Source: Zymoseptoria tritici IPO323 (Eukaryota; Ascomycota; Dothideomycetes; Mycosphaerellales; Mycosphaerellaceae). From it: a stretch of DNA of 64,000 bases. The stretch covers positions 5,890,001-5,954,000 of the forward strand of contig NC_018218.1 in assembly GCF_000219625.1 (NCBI RefSeq), written 5' to 3'. The position numbers and the translations under genes are program-made. Within the stretch, counting starts at the first letter, position 1. The number at the start of each line of letters is the position of its first letter. The notes under the pieces are model-generated. The model was not told where the DNA came from and made no database searches. It was given only the letters and a program-made list of their open reading frames with translations. Below, piece by piece: positions 32,813 through 42,111 of this stretch.

Positions 32813-33302
32813 ATGTCCATCCCCAACGAGAAGCTACAGCAGGTGAGTCCCCCAAATCTACCCAATTCAGCAACGCCATACTGATAAGATCGCCCAGCTC
32901 CTCCAAGAAATCGAACAAAAATCCGCTTTCGCCCAACAACAACTCGGCATCGTCCGCGCTCAAATCGCTTCCAAAAACCGAGAGTCTCGAATGCTGCAAC
33001 TCTCCGCCGTCGAACTCGACGCTTTGCCGAAGGAAACTCCACTTTATGATGGTGTTGGGAAGATGTATGTCCCCTACGGCATTGAGTCCCACGAGTCCCA
33101 TGAGGCTGTTTTACTGATGTATGATGTATGATTGCACAGGTTCGTCCTCACATCCACCACCGCAGTGAAAACCCGCCAAACCAAAGAGGCCGAAGACGTC
33201 AAGGCCGAATTGGCGAATCTGGATAAGAAATTGAATTATCTCGATATGACGTATAAGAATAGTCAGTCGCATATGGAGGCGTTGTTTAAGCGGGGGGGAT
33301 GA
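32813..33302 (+). CDS. pfd1: Prefoldin subunit 1 (beta-type)
   Basis: Three exons, 32813..32842, 32898..33064 and 33140..33302, give 119 aa. The introns are 55 nt and 75 nt with GTGAGT/GTATGT donors and CAG acceptors. Known: prefoldin is a cytosolic hexameric co-chaperone that delivers unfolded actin and tubulin to the CCT chaperonin. Visible: two long helices around a beta-hairpin, with MSIPNEKLQQ-LLQEIEQKSAF (helix 1), SKNRESRMLQLSAVELDALP, the hairpin YDGVGKM-FVLTSTTAVKTRQ, and helix 2 VKAELANLDKKLNYLDMTYKN. Length and order fit a beta-type subunit, and the hairpin sequence resembles subunit 1. Its neighbour TBCE also acts in tubulin folding, although the pair is convergent. Confidence 0.9.
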
Positions 33303-33897
33303 TGATGAGGGATGGGATGGAATGGGTTATTTTGAGGGTGGGGTTGAGGTTCAGAGGATGAGGGCTGAAGAGGAGTGGCGAGATGGGTTGTGGTGAGAAG
33401 GAGATTGGCGAGATGGGTTGTGTCGCGAATGGGACCAGGCTCTGAACGGGATCTGCTGGGCGCATCTCGCGTGCTCTCACAGTTGAGATGGAGCATTTGT
33501 GCACGGCTGGAGGTAGCCAAAAACGTCGCTCGTGCACAGCGCGGTGCTCAACGTAGAGGACCAAGGCCACGGAACTCCACGAGCGCCTCACTCTACCGGT
33601 CTCCGCCCACGACAGCCTGCTATTCCGGCTTGGGAAAATCGATGTCAGACCGCTGCGAAAGGCCTCGGCCGCGACAGACTCTGGCCCTGACAAACAGCGG
33701 CTGTCACTGTCCGAGGATCAATCTTACTCGGCATCACCAAGTAGGAATCGTGGTCGATCAATGTTGAGGCCGCAGTCACAAATGAAACGGTGTCTCTCAT
33801 CATGCGCTCATTCTCTGGACATTGCACATCTCCTCGCGTGCTTGAGTTTTCTCTACCCTGATCTGCCTGACTTGTCCATTTCTCCTTTCCCTTCCCA
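33303..33897. other. Convergent intergenic region, prefoldin to TBCE
   Basis: 595 bp between two 3' ends. The stretch around 33310-33430 is GATGGG/GAGG-rich and contains an imperfect direct repeat of GGCGAGATGGGTTGTG (near 33375-33425). Open frames here show no recognisable protein. Confidence 0.5.
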
Positions 33898-35704
33898 TCA
33901 TGTCGTCCCCTCCCTCCTCTCAACCCTCACCACTCCCCCACCCCCCTCAAAAACCGTCCCCACCCCCCTCGTCCCAGCAACCAACTCTATCTCCCTCCTC
34001 ACCACTTCCCTCCCTCCATCCTCCTCCTCCTCTTCATCCTCACTATCCCACTCCTCCACTTCCCCCTGCCCAGGTCCGCGCTGCACAGGATCCCACTCCC
34101 CCGTTTTCCACACCAGTCTCAACTCCATCGGTAACACTCCAAGTTTTGCGCCGACGCGGGAGAGGAGGGTGTAAATGGAGAAGGACTTGGGGATGCGGTC
34201 TGTCCACTCTGTCTCTGTCTTTGTGGGGTGGAGGTGCGTGAAGGATGAAGGGGAGGCGAGGTGGAATGTAAGGGTAAGCAGTTGCGCGGCAAGGGAATGC
34301 GGATTTTTTTCTCCCTCCTTCGCCGCGGCACCAGTGATGGTAGAAGGTATGCTCGGCTCGCCATACTCCTCCACCAATTCCTTCCACCTCGGATGTTCAG
34401 CTTTCACAGCTTCCACCCCCTCAGCCCCGCTAGTAACGAGACTGATTTGAGCGGCGATTTGCCCAAGATAGTAAGTCTCCGCATTCAACCTTTCTTTCTC
34501 CGTAATAGCGCTGTAATTCAGAGTTTGCAGCGCAGGTAGACGGGCGATGGTGAGCATGTACCCGTCTTCGGGGGTTAGGGGTGCGCCGGACGGGGTGGTG
34601 AGGTGGGAGTAGAGGGGGTTGGAGGATGTGCGGAGGTGGAGGAGGGAAGGGTAGAGGGATGGGAGGGCGTTGATGGGGAGCCAGGTGGAGATTGCGTTGT
34701 GAGAGAGGTCGAGGGTGTGGAGGGTTGGGCTGAGGGGTTGGGGCAGGTTGGTGCCGTTAATGAGATTGGCCGGAGGAAAGCCGGTGGTGGTGATGAGGTT
34801 GGCTTTTAGGGAGAGGGTGCGGAGGGCGGGGAGGGAGTGGAGGGGAGAGAGGGAGGAGAGGGCGGTGAATTTGTTGGAGGAGAGGTCGAGGGTTTGGAGG
34901 TGGCAGGGTAGGGTCTTGTCGCTGATGACCTGCAGTTCGTTGCCGGCGGCTGTCAAGGAGATGAGATTCGGGAATCGGGAAGCTACAGCGCATATCCCAT
35001 GCCAGTCGAGGAGCGTGTTGGACAGACTGAGAGATTTCACGTTGAGGAGTGCTGTGCCGTGCTCCGGTCCTGTGTGTATTCGGTTGCCGTCCAACGTGAG
35101 GGTGCGCAGTTTCGGTAGGAGTTTGGCTATGTCCAGTATTTCGTCTAGAGTTTCGAAGAGGTTGCTGCCGAGATCCAGATCGGTGATGTTGGCGCATATT
35201 TCCTCGATGGTCCCGTTCTCAGCGTCTGAACTGTCACTGCGGATCCTCATATGGTCCAGCACAAGAACATGAATCCCCTGAAGCTGAGCTTGCCGTTTGG
35301 AGAACTTCTCGAAGCCGATCTCCTCCGCTTGCTTGCCAGAGAAGTAAACAATATCGCCTCCAGTCCCTGCTTCCTCTGGCATGTACTTCTCTCGCAACGC
35401 TTGAAGAAATGTCCTTGATGGGTCCCATGGCTGCTTGGGCCGGAGAAATGACCCAGCGGTCGGTGAAGAGCTTCTGCCTGTATCGTGAGCTTTAGAGCTC
35501 GTTCGCTGCTTGGTTCCTGACGGCCTTACATTCAAAATGATTCACCCCTTGGTGAGTGCCATTGTGTTTTCCTCGAGTGGTGTCGTCCCATTCGACACCC
35601 ACCCATTCTCCTGCTTTGTCGGAAACGGGACCAATGTAGCGGATCGTGCAGAGTTGTCCTTTGAGGCTGAGGCGTTGGCCGATGTGGTATGGTGGATCGC
35701 TCAT
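33898..35704 (-). CDS. Tubulin-specific chaperone E (TBCE/Pac2)
   Basis: Exons complement(33898..35477, 35530..35704) give 584 aa. The 52-nt intron has donor GTAAGG and acceptor CAG and joins NHFE-C-RSSSPTAGSF. Known: cofactor E binds alpha-tubulin and, with cofactors C and D, assembles the alpha/beta-tubulin dimer. Visible: an N-terminal CAP-Gly domain (YIGPVSDKAGEWVGVEWDD, RGKHNGTHQGVNHFEC), a leucine-rich repeat middle (LPKLRTLTLDGNRI, LQTLDLSSNKFTALSSLSPL, LHTLDLSHNAISTW), and a C-terminal ubiquitin-like region (IYTLLSRVGAKLGVLPMELRLVWKT). An acidic stretch EEWDSEDEEEEEDGG interrupts the ubiquitin-like fold. The start MSDPPYHIGQRLSLKGQ sits directly before the CAP-Gly domain. Confidence 0.92.
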
Positions 35705-36018
35705 AATTTACTCATCTCCTCGTTGGCATGTGCTAGTATTCGATGGTTCCAAAAGTGAAGTGAATTGGAGATCATATCTCGAAGGGAGAAGAGTTGATCT
35801 TGGCAGTGCCTTCCACTTTCACATGCGAGAGCAAGGATGTCTGGTCCGAATCCGAAAGCTTAAACGCGACCTCTACAACGGTTCTACGTCAGTACATAAA
35901 CATGACAACTTTCTCTTCGCAACAACAAAGTCATCCCGAATACAACATCGTCTGAACTGCGACTCAACCTACGGCATTGCGCCTCAATACATCAGGAACA
36001 ACACGCACGACCGCCATC
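35705..36018. promoter_or_regulatory. Divergent promoter, TBCE and Apq12-like gene
   Basis: 314 bp between two divergent start codons. Two housekeeping genes sharing a short spacer suggests a common bidirectional promoter. No named site recognised. Confidence 0.45.
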
Positions 36019-36514
36019 ATGGACGCCGTACAAGGTATCTCTCCCATCCACCACCACTCCCGCGCAACACAACCTATCTAACACCCTCCTCCTCCTCACA
36101 GACTGGGCCGCCTTCCTCCTCAGCAACTCAACCTTCGCCTTCGCCCCTTACCTCCGCCAACTCTTCGGTTACGCCCTCCTCTTCAAATCCTACCTCACCC
36201 CGCTCATCGCCCAAATCAGCCAAAAACCCGACCTCGCAACCGCCGCCCTGCTCCTCGTCATCCTCTTCGTCTCGCTCAAGATTCTTAACATGCTCTTGCA
36301 AAGCGTCCTCTTCTGGATGCGCATGGCGCGGAAAGTGGTGTTTTGGGTGGGATTGATGGCCGTGTCGGTGTGGTTGTACAATCGCGGGCCGGAGGGTGCG
36401 GTGGAGGATGTGCAGTATCTCGCGAAGACGTGGACGGGGGAGTATCAGCATTGGAAGGAGCAGGAGAGGGTGGCTAGGCTGGTGAATCAGGGGCAGGGGA
36501 AGCAGGGGAGGTGA
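36019..36514 (+). CDS. Apq12-like nuclear envelope/ER membrane protein
   Basis: Exons 36019..36034 and 36102..36514 give 142 aa. The first exon is only 16 nt (MDAVQ plus one base), with donor GTATCT and acceptor CACAG, and the join restores D-WAAFLLSNSTFAFAPYLRQ. Known: the Apq12 family (nuclear pore assembly and biogenesis) are small nuclear-envelope/ER proteins affecting membrane fluidity, pore assembly and mRNA export in yeast. Visible: two hydrophobic segments, ATAALLLVILFVSLKILNML (about residues 60-80) and ARKVVFWVGLMAVSVWLY (about 87-105), and a C-terminal amphipathic helix with TWTGEYQHWKEQERVARL. The family call rests on size, topology and the NRGPEGAVEDV / WTGEYQ region, from memory. 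Confidence 0.72.
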
Positions 36515-37084
36515 GGGTGGCAATGAATGGCATGAGGAGTGTTATGAGAAAGAGCTTTTGATGATTCACGACGGGTATTGCGATTGGGTTTGGGCATTTG
36601 ATACGTTAGCGATGGCGCAGGGAGGGCGTTGGGATGGGACTTGAAAGGATGGACATATTATTGCTGGTTTTCAGCGCACTTTGCGCTTGTTCGATTTCTG
36701 CACAGTCTCGATATGGACGATCATGCGCGGCATGAATCTGGCATGTGATCACGGCGACGCATGCCGAAGGAGTGATTCAAGGAGCAAACGTGAAGACCAT
36801 CTTGCACAGCTCTAGCCTCGGCCGGAAGAATCAAGAAGGTATTGTTTTTAGCATGTGCTTTCACTTCATTCACTTTGCACTTTCAGCTGAAGATTCACAG
36901 AGCATCCGATCAGATGACACCACAAGCAACGCCTCACTTCTATGCCGAACATCTATCCAAGTCCAGAGACAACTGGTCAAGTTCTTTGTGGCTATCATGT
37001 CATACATTCACGAGACCTGAGTTCTTTGCTCATGAAAAGCAACTCCTCCAGCTGATCATATGATCTACAAGATTACAGCATATC
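36515..37084. other. Intergenic region, no gene seen
   Basis: 570 bp between two plus-strand genes. It includes the promoter of the next gene. No repeat or RNA gene recognised. Confidence 0.5.
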
Positions 37085-38180
37085 ATGCGCCGATTCACGA
37101 ACAAGTTGCGCAACCTCTTCCAGCGTGATCGGAAACCCATGGCATCGACGGAAGACGATCCTCGCAATATCTCCCACGACTCCCAACGCTTCTCCGACAA
37201 GCTTAAGAGACTCTTCCGATCCAAGCGTAAACCCATCCATTCGCCGCACCACCCTTCACCGGAATACAAGGCGCCGAACGGAATGACAAAATACCGCCTC
37301 CAAGACCTCACCCTCCCCCGCTTCCCCTACGAATACGACCCCAACAAGCCCTTAGCCTGGCACACCTCGCGCCCTCCCACGCCCGAAGGAACCATCCTCA
37401 ATCAATGGAACCAAGCCCCAACCTGGAGCGCACTGCTAGACCTCAACCGAGCCTTCCTCCGCGGCCAAATCGTACGTCCCATCTCCTCTCTTCAATCCCA
37501 AGCCAATCCACCCCACTAACCTCGTTGACCAGCCCATAACCCCCTACGCCCACCTCCTCCACCTCTCCGACATGGCACCATGCATTGCAAGCTTGCTGAT
37601 GTTGCATAAATACGGCCTACTCACCCTCTCCGCCCAACCCTCCTCCCCCGGCCACCCCGTCTACGGACTCTGCCGTCCCGCCCAAGACCGCGTGCAAGAA
37701 TACGCTTGGGAACAGGACCAATTACTTTCATTCCTCACTTTCATCGTGCCTGGACGTCCCGACAACTCTGCTTGTACGGCAGGGCAAGTCTCCGGATTCC
37801 TCGACATCTTGCTCACTCATCCGGATGTGTATGCGCATGTTATGAGGAGTGAGGGAGCGTGGGATCAACTGGATCGGCCGTGTGGGAGGGTGGACGTTAA
37901 GGCGAGGAGTTCGTTTCCGGGGTTTTGGGGGACGCATGTGGCGAGGGTGGCGAGGACGAAGGAGGGGATTGAGGGGGCGGAGGTGAGGCATTTGAGGTGT
38001 TTTAGCTTGGAGGATCATAAGGTGCTTTGGTGGTTGAGTTGTGATGCTTTTGAGAAGAACGAGCCGGTGTTGGTGAGGGTGCTCGCGAGGAGGGAGGAGG
38101 AAGGGGATTTGATGGGGTTGGTTGGGGAGGCGGCGAGGAGGGCTGGGATGGGGAGCGTTTTTGGGGAGGGAGGGGATTAG
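37085..38180 (+). CDS. Conserved-looking protein of unknown function with duplicated basic motif
   Basis: Exons 37085..37471 and 37533..38180 give 344 aa. The 61-nt intron has GTACGT and CAG and joins FLRGQI-PITPYAHLLHLSD in phase 0. I do not recognise the family. The first 50 residues carry a duplicated basic amphipathic motif, RFTNKLRNLFQRDRKP (residues 3-18) and RFSDKLKRLFRSKRKP (35-50), which could bind membrane or nucleic acid. From about residue 75 the protein looks globular (RLQDLTLPRFPYEYDPNKP, NQWNQAPTWSALLDLNRAFL, MAPCIASLLMLHKYGLL), with VLWWLSCDAFEKN late in the chain. There is no signal peptide or transmembrane segment. Protein-like codon use and a clean intron support a real gene. 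It is convergent with the next gene, 194 bp away. Confidence 0.72.
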
Positions 38181-38373
38181 GGTTGGTAAGGTGAGTTTGT
38201 GAGGAGAGGGGGTTGGGATTGAGCGAGATGGGAGTGGGTTGGACATGATGAGGGTGACATGGGAGGGGTTTGGGCTTGTGGGTTGAGAATATCGATGATA
38301 CATTGGGTAGATCGTCTGTGCATTCTATGCCATATACATTTCAGCCCATAACTGCTCGTGCCCCTCTACGACT

Positions 38374-39870
38374 CTACAAAAACCCCCCCAAAGTCTCCAT
38401 AAACCCCTCCAAATTCTCCAACATAGGTAAATGTCCCGCCCCCTTCACGACCTCCATCCTCGTCCCCTCAATTCCAAACTTACCCATCGCCTCCGGCAGT
38501 TTGCCATCCCCGTCCCCGACAACTAACAACCCCGGCACCTTCACCTCCCCAACCTTGCCCTTCAAATCATAGTCACTCAACGCCAACGAATTCCCTCTAA
38601 ACCCATCAAAGTCCGCTCCCTCCGCCATCGCCAATACCTTCTTGAATTCCTCCGACCCATGGTTCGCGGGGGTGAACCACCTCTCCACTGTCACTTTCGC
38701 GAGTTCAGGCATTCCCTTCTCCCTCGCGAGTTCCACCCGTTCAGCCCAGGCTTGGCTGTTGGCGGGACTGGAGGAGAGATTACAGTCGCACGCGATAAAC
38801 TTCTCGAGCAGAGAGGGGTGTCGGATAGAGAAGTTGATGGCTGTCACGCCGCCCATGCTCACACCCATCACGGCGTGGACCTTTGGGAGGTTGAGCCGGG
38901 AGAGCAGGTACTCCAGGTCGTCGGCGAGGAGGTCAAAGGTCGCGGGGTTGGCGCGTGAGGGAAGAGGAGCGTAGCCTCGCGGATTATAGCGGAGGACGCG
39001 GTAACTTTTCCCGTTGACTCCCGAGAGGAGACGTGCCGTTACGGAGTCCCAGATGTGGAGGTTCGTGAGGATGGAGTTGACGCATACCACGACTGGGTCG
39101 GTGGGGGAGCCTTCCAGCTGGAACTTCAGCACCGCGCCGTCGGTCGTGACGACGGAGGAAGGCGGTTCTTCCAGCGCATCGAAGGTGAGGTGGTGGGACC
39201 ACTTCCTCAGTTCTTTTGAATGCACCTTCGCCATGACCTTTTCCCGCCACGCCGTGCTCATGGCGGCTTTCATCTCCGGACCATCGATGGCGTCTAAATG
39301 AGAGAAGTCGTGGACGGCGAGACATTCTACTTCTCCTTCCGCTGGCAATCCGTTGAGTCCACCCACTACCAAGCGGAACCTCCTCGTCCGCAACCAGCCG
39401 GGGACTTTCGCCACGAGATCGATGTGTTCCTCTTCATACCACCGATCAAATTCCTCCAAGTCCTCCCCTTCCTTAACCCGCATTGACACACTCACCGTCG
39501 CAGGAGCCGCCTCTCCCTTGCCATTTCCCTCCCCATCCCGAGAACGAGAAGAGAACAAACTATAAATCCTCCTATCCAACCCCTCAAAAGTCCCCATCAC
39601 CTCCCTCTCCCGCTTCGACCTCTCCTCCCGCAATCTCGTATAAATTCTCTTCTCCAACCACGCGAGATCCGAGACGTTGTACACGGCGGACCATTCAGGT
39701 TGCAGGGAGTCTGCGGCATGATACCGGTCTCCCGAGGTGATGAAGGGGAGGCGGAGACGGAGGGGGCCGTGTTCGGTGTTGTACCATTCGTGGAAGGCTG
39801 CTGGGTCGGTGTTTTTGCCTGGCTGGATTGTTACGGCGAGGTAGCCTGGTCCGGAGAGGTGGGGGGACAT
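38374..39870 (-). CDS. Fusion of two EthD-like ferredoxin-fold domains with an alpha/beta hydrolase
   Basis: Single exon, 498 aa. The N-terminal half contains two dimeric alpha/beta-barrel (EthD-like) units. The first is about residues 8-100 (GYLAVTIQPGK, FHEWYNTEHGPLRLRLP), the second about 113-215 (VSVSMRVKEGEDLEEF, WYEEEHIDLVAKVPGW). From about residue 235 comes an alpha/beta hydrolase resembling 3-oxoadipate enol-lactonases: oxyanion-side strand VVVCVNSILTNLHIW, RVLRYNPRGYA, nucleophile elbow HAVMGVSMGGVTA with Ser, acid in LLVVGDGDGKLPE, and His in VKGAGHLPMLENLEGF. The catalytic triad is complete. No signal peptide. Known: EthD-like units act in small-molecule degradation or as binding and dimerisation modules. 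The combined function, probably on a small ester or lactone, is inferred. Confidence 0.82.
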   Translation of the reverse strand: MSPHLSGPGYLAVTIQPGKNTDPAAFHEWYNTEHGPLRLRLPFITSGDRYHAADSLQPEWSAVYNVSDLAWLEKRIYTRLREERSKREREVMGTFEGLDRRIYSLFSSRSRDGEGNGKGEAAPATVSVSMRVKEGEDLEEFDRWYEEEHIDLVAKVPGWLRTRRFRLVVGGLNGLPAEGEVECLAVHDFSHLDAIDGPEMKAAMSTAWREKVMAKVHSKELRKWSHHLTFDALEEPPSSVVTTDGAVLKFQLEGSPTDPVVVCVNSILTNLHIWDSVTARLLSGVNGKSYRVLRYNPRGYAPLPSRANPATFDLLADDLEYLLSRLNLPKVHAVMGVSMGGVTAINFSIRHPSLLEKFIACDCNLSSSPANSQAWAERVELAREKGMPELAKVTVERWFTPANHGSEEFKKVLAMAEGADFDGFRGNSLALSDYDLKGKVGEVKVPGLLVVGDGDGKLPEAMGKFGIEGTRMEVVKGAGHLPMLENLEGFMETLGGFL

Positions 39871-40450
39871 GGTGGGGGAGGTGGGTGAGGTGGAGGTGGG
39901 CCGGAGAGGAATATATTGAGTCTTTCTTGGATCCGCTTTGAGCAGTGGTCTTTGAGATGGAGCTCGTCTTGGACTGTTGATTTATTGTTATTCTTTCGGG
40001 AGGTTGAAGTTGTTGTCTTGCATTGAAGTCGTGTCGGAATATAGAATTGCCCCGCTAGATCGATCGTCGCCGGCATTCGGAGGGGCTAGGTGGGTGTTCG
40101 GGATTCACTTCGGCATTGGGCGGGGTTGTGTTTATCAGAGGATCGTATGAAATGCTTGACATTTAACTTGTAGAGTCGAAGAGTTGATATGCTCTAGAGA
40201 ACCTAATGCCAATCGCTTACGGATGTCTGTCTTAGAAAGATAGACATCTTTCTTCGCGAGCTGTGGAGGATGGACAGTGCCATATACGAGTGGCAGATTT
40301 CGTTCTGGAGCGTTGCATTCCTTGTAAGTGGTGTATATATCGAGGACAGTGTCGTATATAGCAATGTCTTCGTCTTCGTCGTCGTATTCAGCGTCGTCTT
40401 CAGCATCGTCCTCCATATCGTCATCATAATCGCCCCCTTCCCATCCACCC
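39871..40450. other. Intergenic region, no gene called
   Basis: 580 bp, containing the hydrolase promoter and the 3' side of the ureohydrolase gene. A minus-strand frame at 40135-40497 encodes an Asp/Glu-rich 120-aa peptide, but it overlaps the neighbour's 3' end and comes from a CGTC/TCAT repeat tract at 40360-40440. I do not call it a gene. Confidence 0.5.
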
Positions 40451-41671
40451 CTACAACTCATCCCTCCCCTTCCCCCTCCTCTCCTCACCACCATCACTCA
40501 ACCCCCTCTTAACAACACTCGTCAAAACCTCAAAAACAACCTGCGCCGCCGCCAACGCCGTCACCTCCCCAGCCCCATCAAAAGCCGGACTCACCTCCAC
40601 CACATCCGCCCCCACGACATTCAACCCTTCAATCCCCCTCAACACCCTTATTAACTCTCTCGTCGTCCAACCGCCCGGTTCTGGGGTTCCCGTTCCAGGT
40701 GCCAATCCGGGATCAATGACATCGATGTCAATACTCAGATATACCGGGACCTCCGTACCAACGTGCTTCATAATCTTCTCCGCTACGCCTCGTGCGCCAA
40801 GATCATCAATATCATCACACGCAATGCGCGACCAGCCTTGCGCATCGTCGTCTTCGTCGTCTTCCGCGCCGGAAAGCCGGGTTCGGAGACCAGCGTGGAC
40901 GGACTTGTGGGGTAAGAGCAGGGACTCGTTATGAGCGAGCCAGAACATCGTTCCGTGGGTCATGAATGATTGCTGGAACGTGGAGTCGTCCGGGTTGAGC
41001 CAGGCGGTGGGGTATTTCGCCGGATGCCAGGTATCTAGATGCGCGTCGAAGTGGACGACAGCAATCGGTCCGTGGACGGCTTGTAGGGCTCGCAAGGTGG
41101 GGAGGGCGATGGAGTGGTCCCCGCCCAGGGTGATGAGTTTAGGGAAATGACGGTAGGGGATGTTGGAGGAGAAGGAGGACTGTGGGACAGGGGAGTTGGA
41201 GAGTTGGGAGAAAGCGAGGGACATTTGGTGGATGGCGAGGCTGTTGTCGAAGGGTGTGATGGGGATGTCGCCGCAGTCGAGCACGGTCGCCCAGGAGGTG
41301 TAGGGGTTCAAGTTCGCGCGAGGGTTGTAGCCTCGCATTGCGGTTTGGCGAGCTGAGGCGGCGCGAATGGCGCGGGGGCCGAAGCGGGCTCCCGGGCGGT
41401 AGGAGACTGCGGTGTCGAAGGGGGCGCCGAGGATGGCGATGTCGTAGGTTTGGGAGGGGTGCTGGAGGCAGCGGATGTGGGGGAGGTGGGCGAATGTCGA
41501 GATGCCGCTGAAACCCCAGTCGGTGCCCCATTTGGCGTCGAGGTCTTCCTTTGTCCAGCCGATGAATGGTTGTTGAGGATCCTCGGCTTCATGGTGGTCG
41601 TGGGAGTGGTCTCCGTGGGCTGTTGTTAGAGTTGAGAGGGCCAGAACGCTGGTCAGTAGTCTTAATGCCAT
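40451..41671 (-). CDS. Secreted agmatinase-like ureohydrolase (arginase superfamily)
   Basis: Single exon, 406 aa. Known: this Mn2+-dependent family hydrolyses agmatine, guanidinobutyrate or similar guanidino compounds to urea and an amine. Visible: a signal peptide MALRLLTSVLALSTLTTAHG; a short His-rich stretch (HGDHSHDHHEAED); then the ureohydrolase core from about residue 75 (DIAILGAPFDTAVSYRPGARFGPRAIR). The metal-binding motifs are LITLGGDHSIALP, VVHFDAHLDTWH and SIDIDVIDPGLAPGTGTPE, all intact. An Asp/Glu-rich insertion (GAEDDEDDDAQG) lies before the last metal motif. The C-terminus is charged. Signal-peptide-bearing agmatinases occur in filamentous fungi; substrate and location (secreted or vacuolar) are inferred. 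The gene is divergent from the Fpg gene, 440 bp away. Confidence 0.9.
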   Translation of the reverse strand: MALRLLTSVLALSTLTTAHGDHSHDHHEAEDPQQPFIGWTKEDLDAKWGTDWGFSGISTFAHLPHIRCLQHPSQTYDIAILGAPFDTAVSYRPGARFGPRAIRAASARQTAMRGYNPRANLNPYTSWATVLDCGDIPITPFDNSLAIHQMSLAFSQLSNSPVPQSSFSSNIPYRHFPKLITLGGDHSIALPTLRALQAVHGPIAVVHFDAHLDTWHPAKYPTAWLNPDDSTFQQSFMTHGTMFWLAHNESLLLPHKSVHAGLRTRLSGAEDDEDDDAQGWSRIACDDIDDLGARGVAEKIMKHVGTEVPVYLSIDIDVIDPGLAPGTGTPEPGGWTTRELIRVLRGIEGLNVVGADVVEVSPAFDGAGEVTALAAAQVVFEVLTSVVKRGLSDGGEERRGKGRDEL

Positions 41672-42111
41672 GCTGTATATTGTATATTACTAGAATTTTT
41701 CCTTATAATGGCAATATGTAGGTGAAAAAGAAAGACGGATATGAACAAGAAGAAAGACTCTAGCACTTGGCCATTCTGCGGTAAAAGGCTGATCTCGGCC
41801 GAGTTGAGTAGGCCGATGCGAGGCATTCCATGGCCCAGATTGGTATTCTATTGGCAGTCTTCGGTCTTGGAAGAGAACTCATATCGTTGACGATGCAATG
41901 AAGGGACATCTTTGTCCAAGTCTTGCGAGATGTCAATGTCAAGAGAAGACGAGGTCGAAGTTATCCGTTGTCATCAAGGTCATGTCATGGATGATGACGC
42001 AGCACTCTTAACGCGAGTCGCGTCTCCTTCTCTTCGACTTTCGAGCACGATTAAACATCTTTCTGAATATACCGACGACATCTTCCACCACGCGGAGCAC
42101 ACTCGCCCACA
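41672..42111. promoter_or_regulatory. Divergent promoter, ureohydrolase and Fpg
   Basis: 440 bp between divergent starts. AT-rich TATTGTATATTACT and TTATAATGGCAATATG just upstream of the ureohydrolase (41676-41720) could serve as TATA-like elements. No other site recognised. Confidence 0.45.

Noticed and set aside
40135..40497. 120-aa Asp-rich minus-strand frame
   Set aside because: Overlaps the 3' end of the ureohydrolase gene and comes from a simple-sequence tract. No conserved feature.
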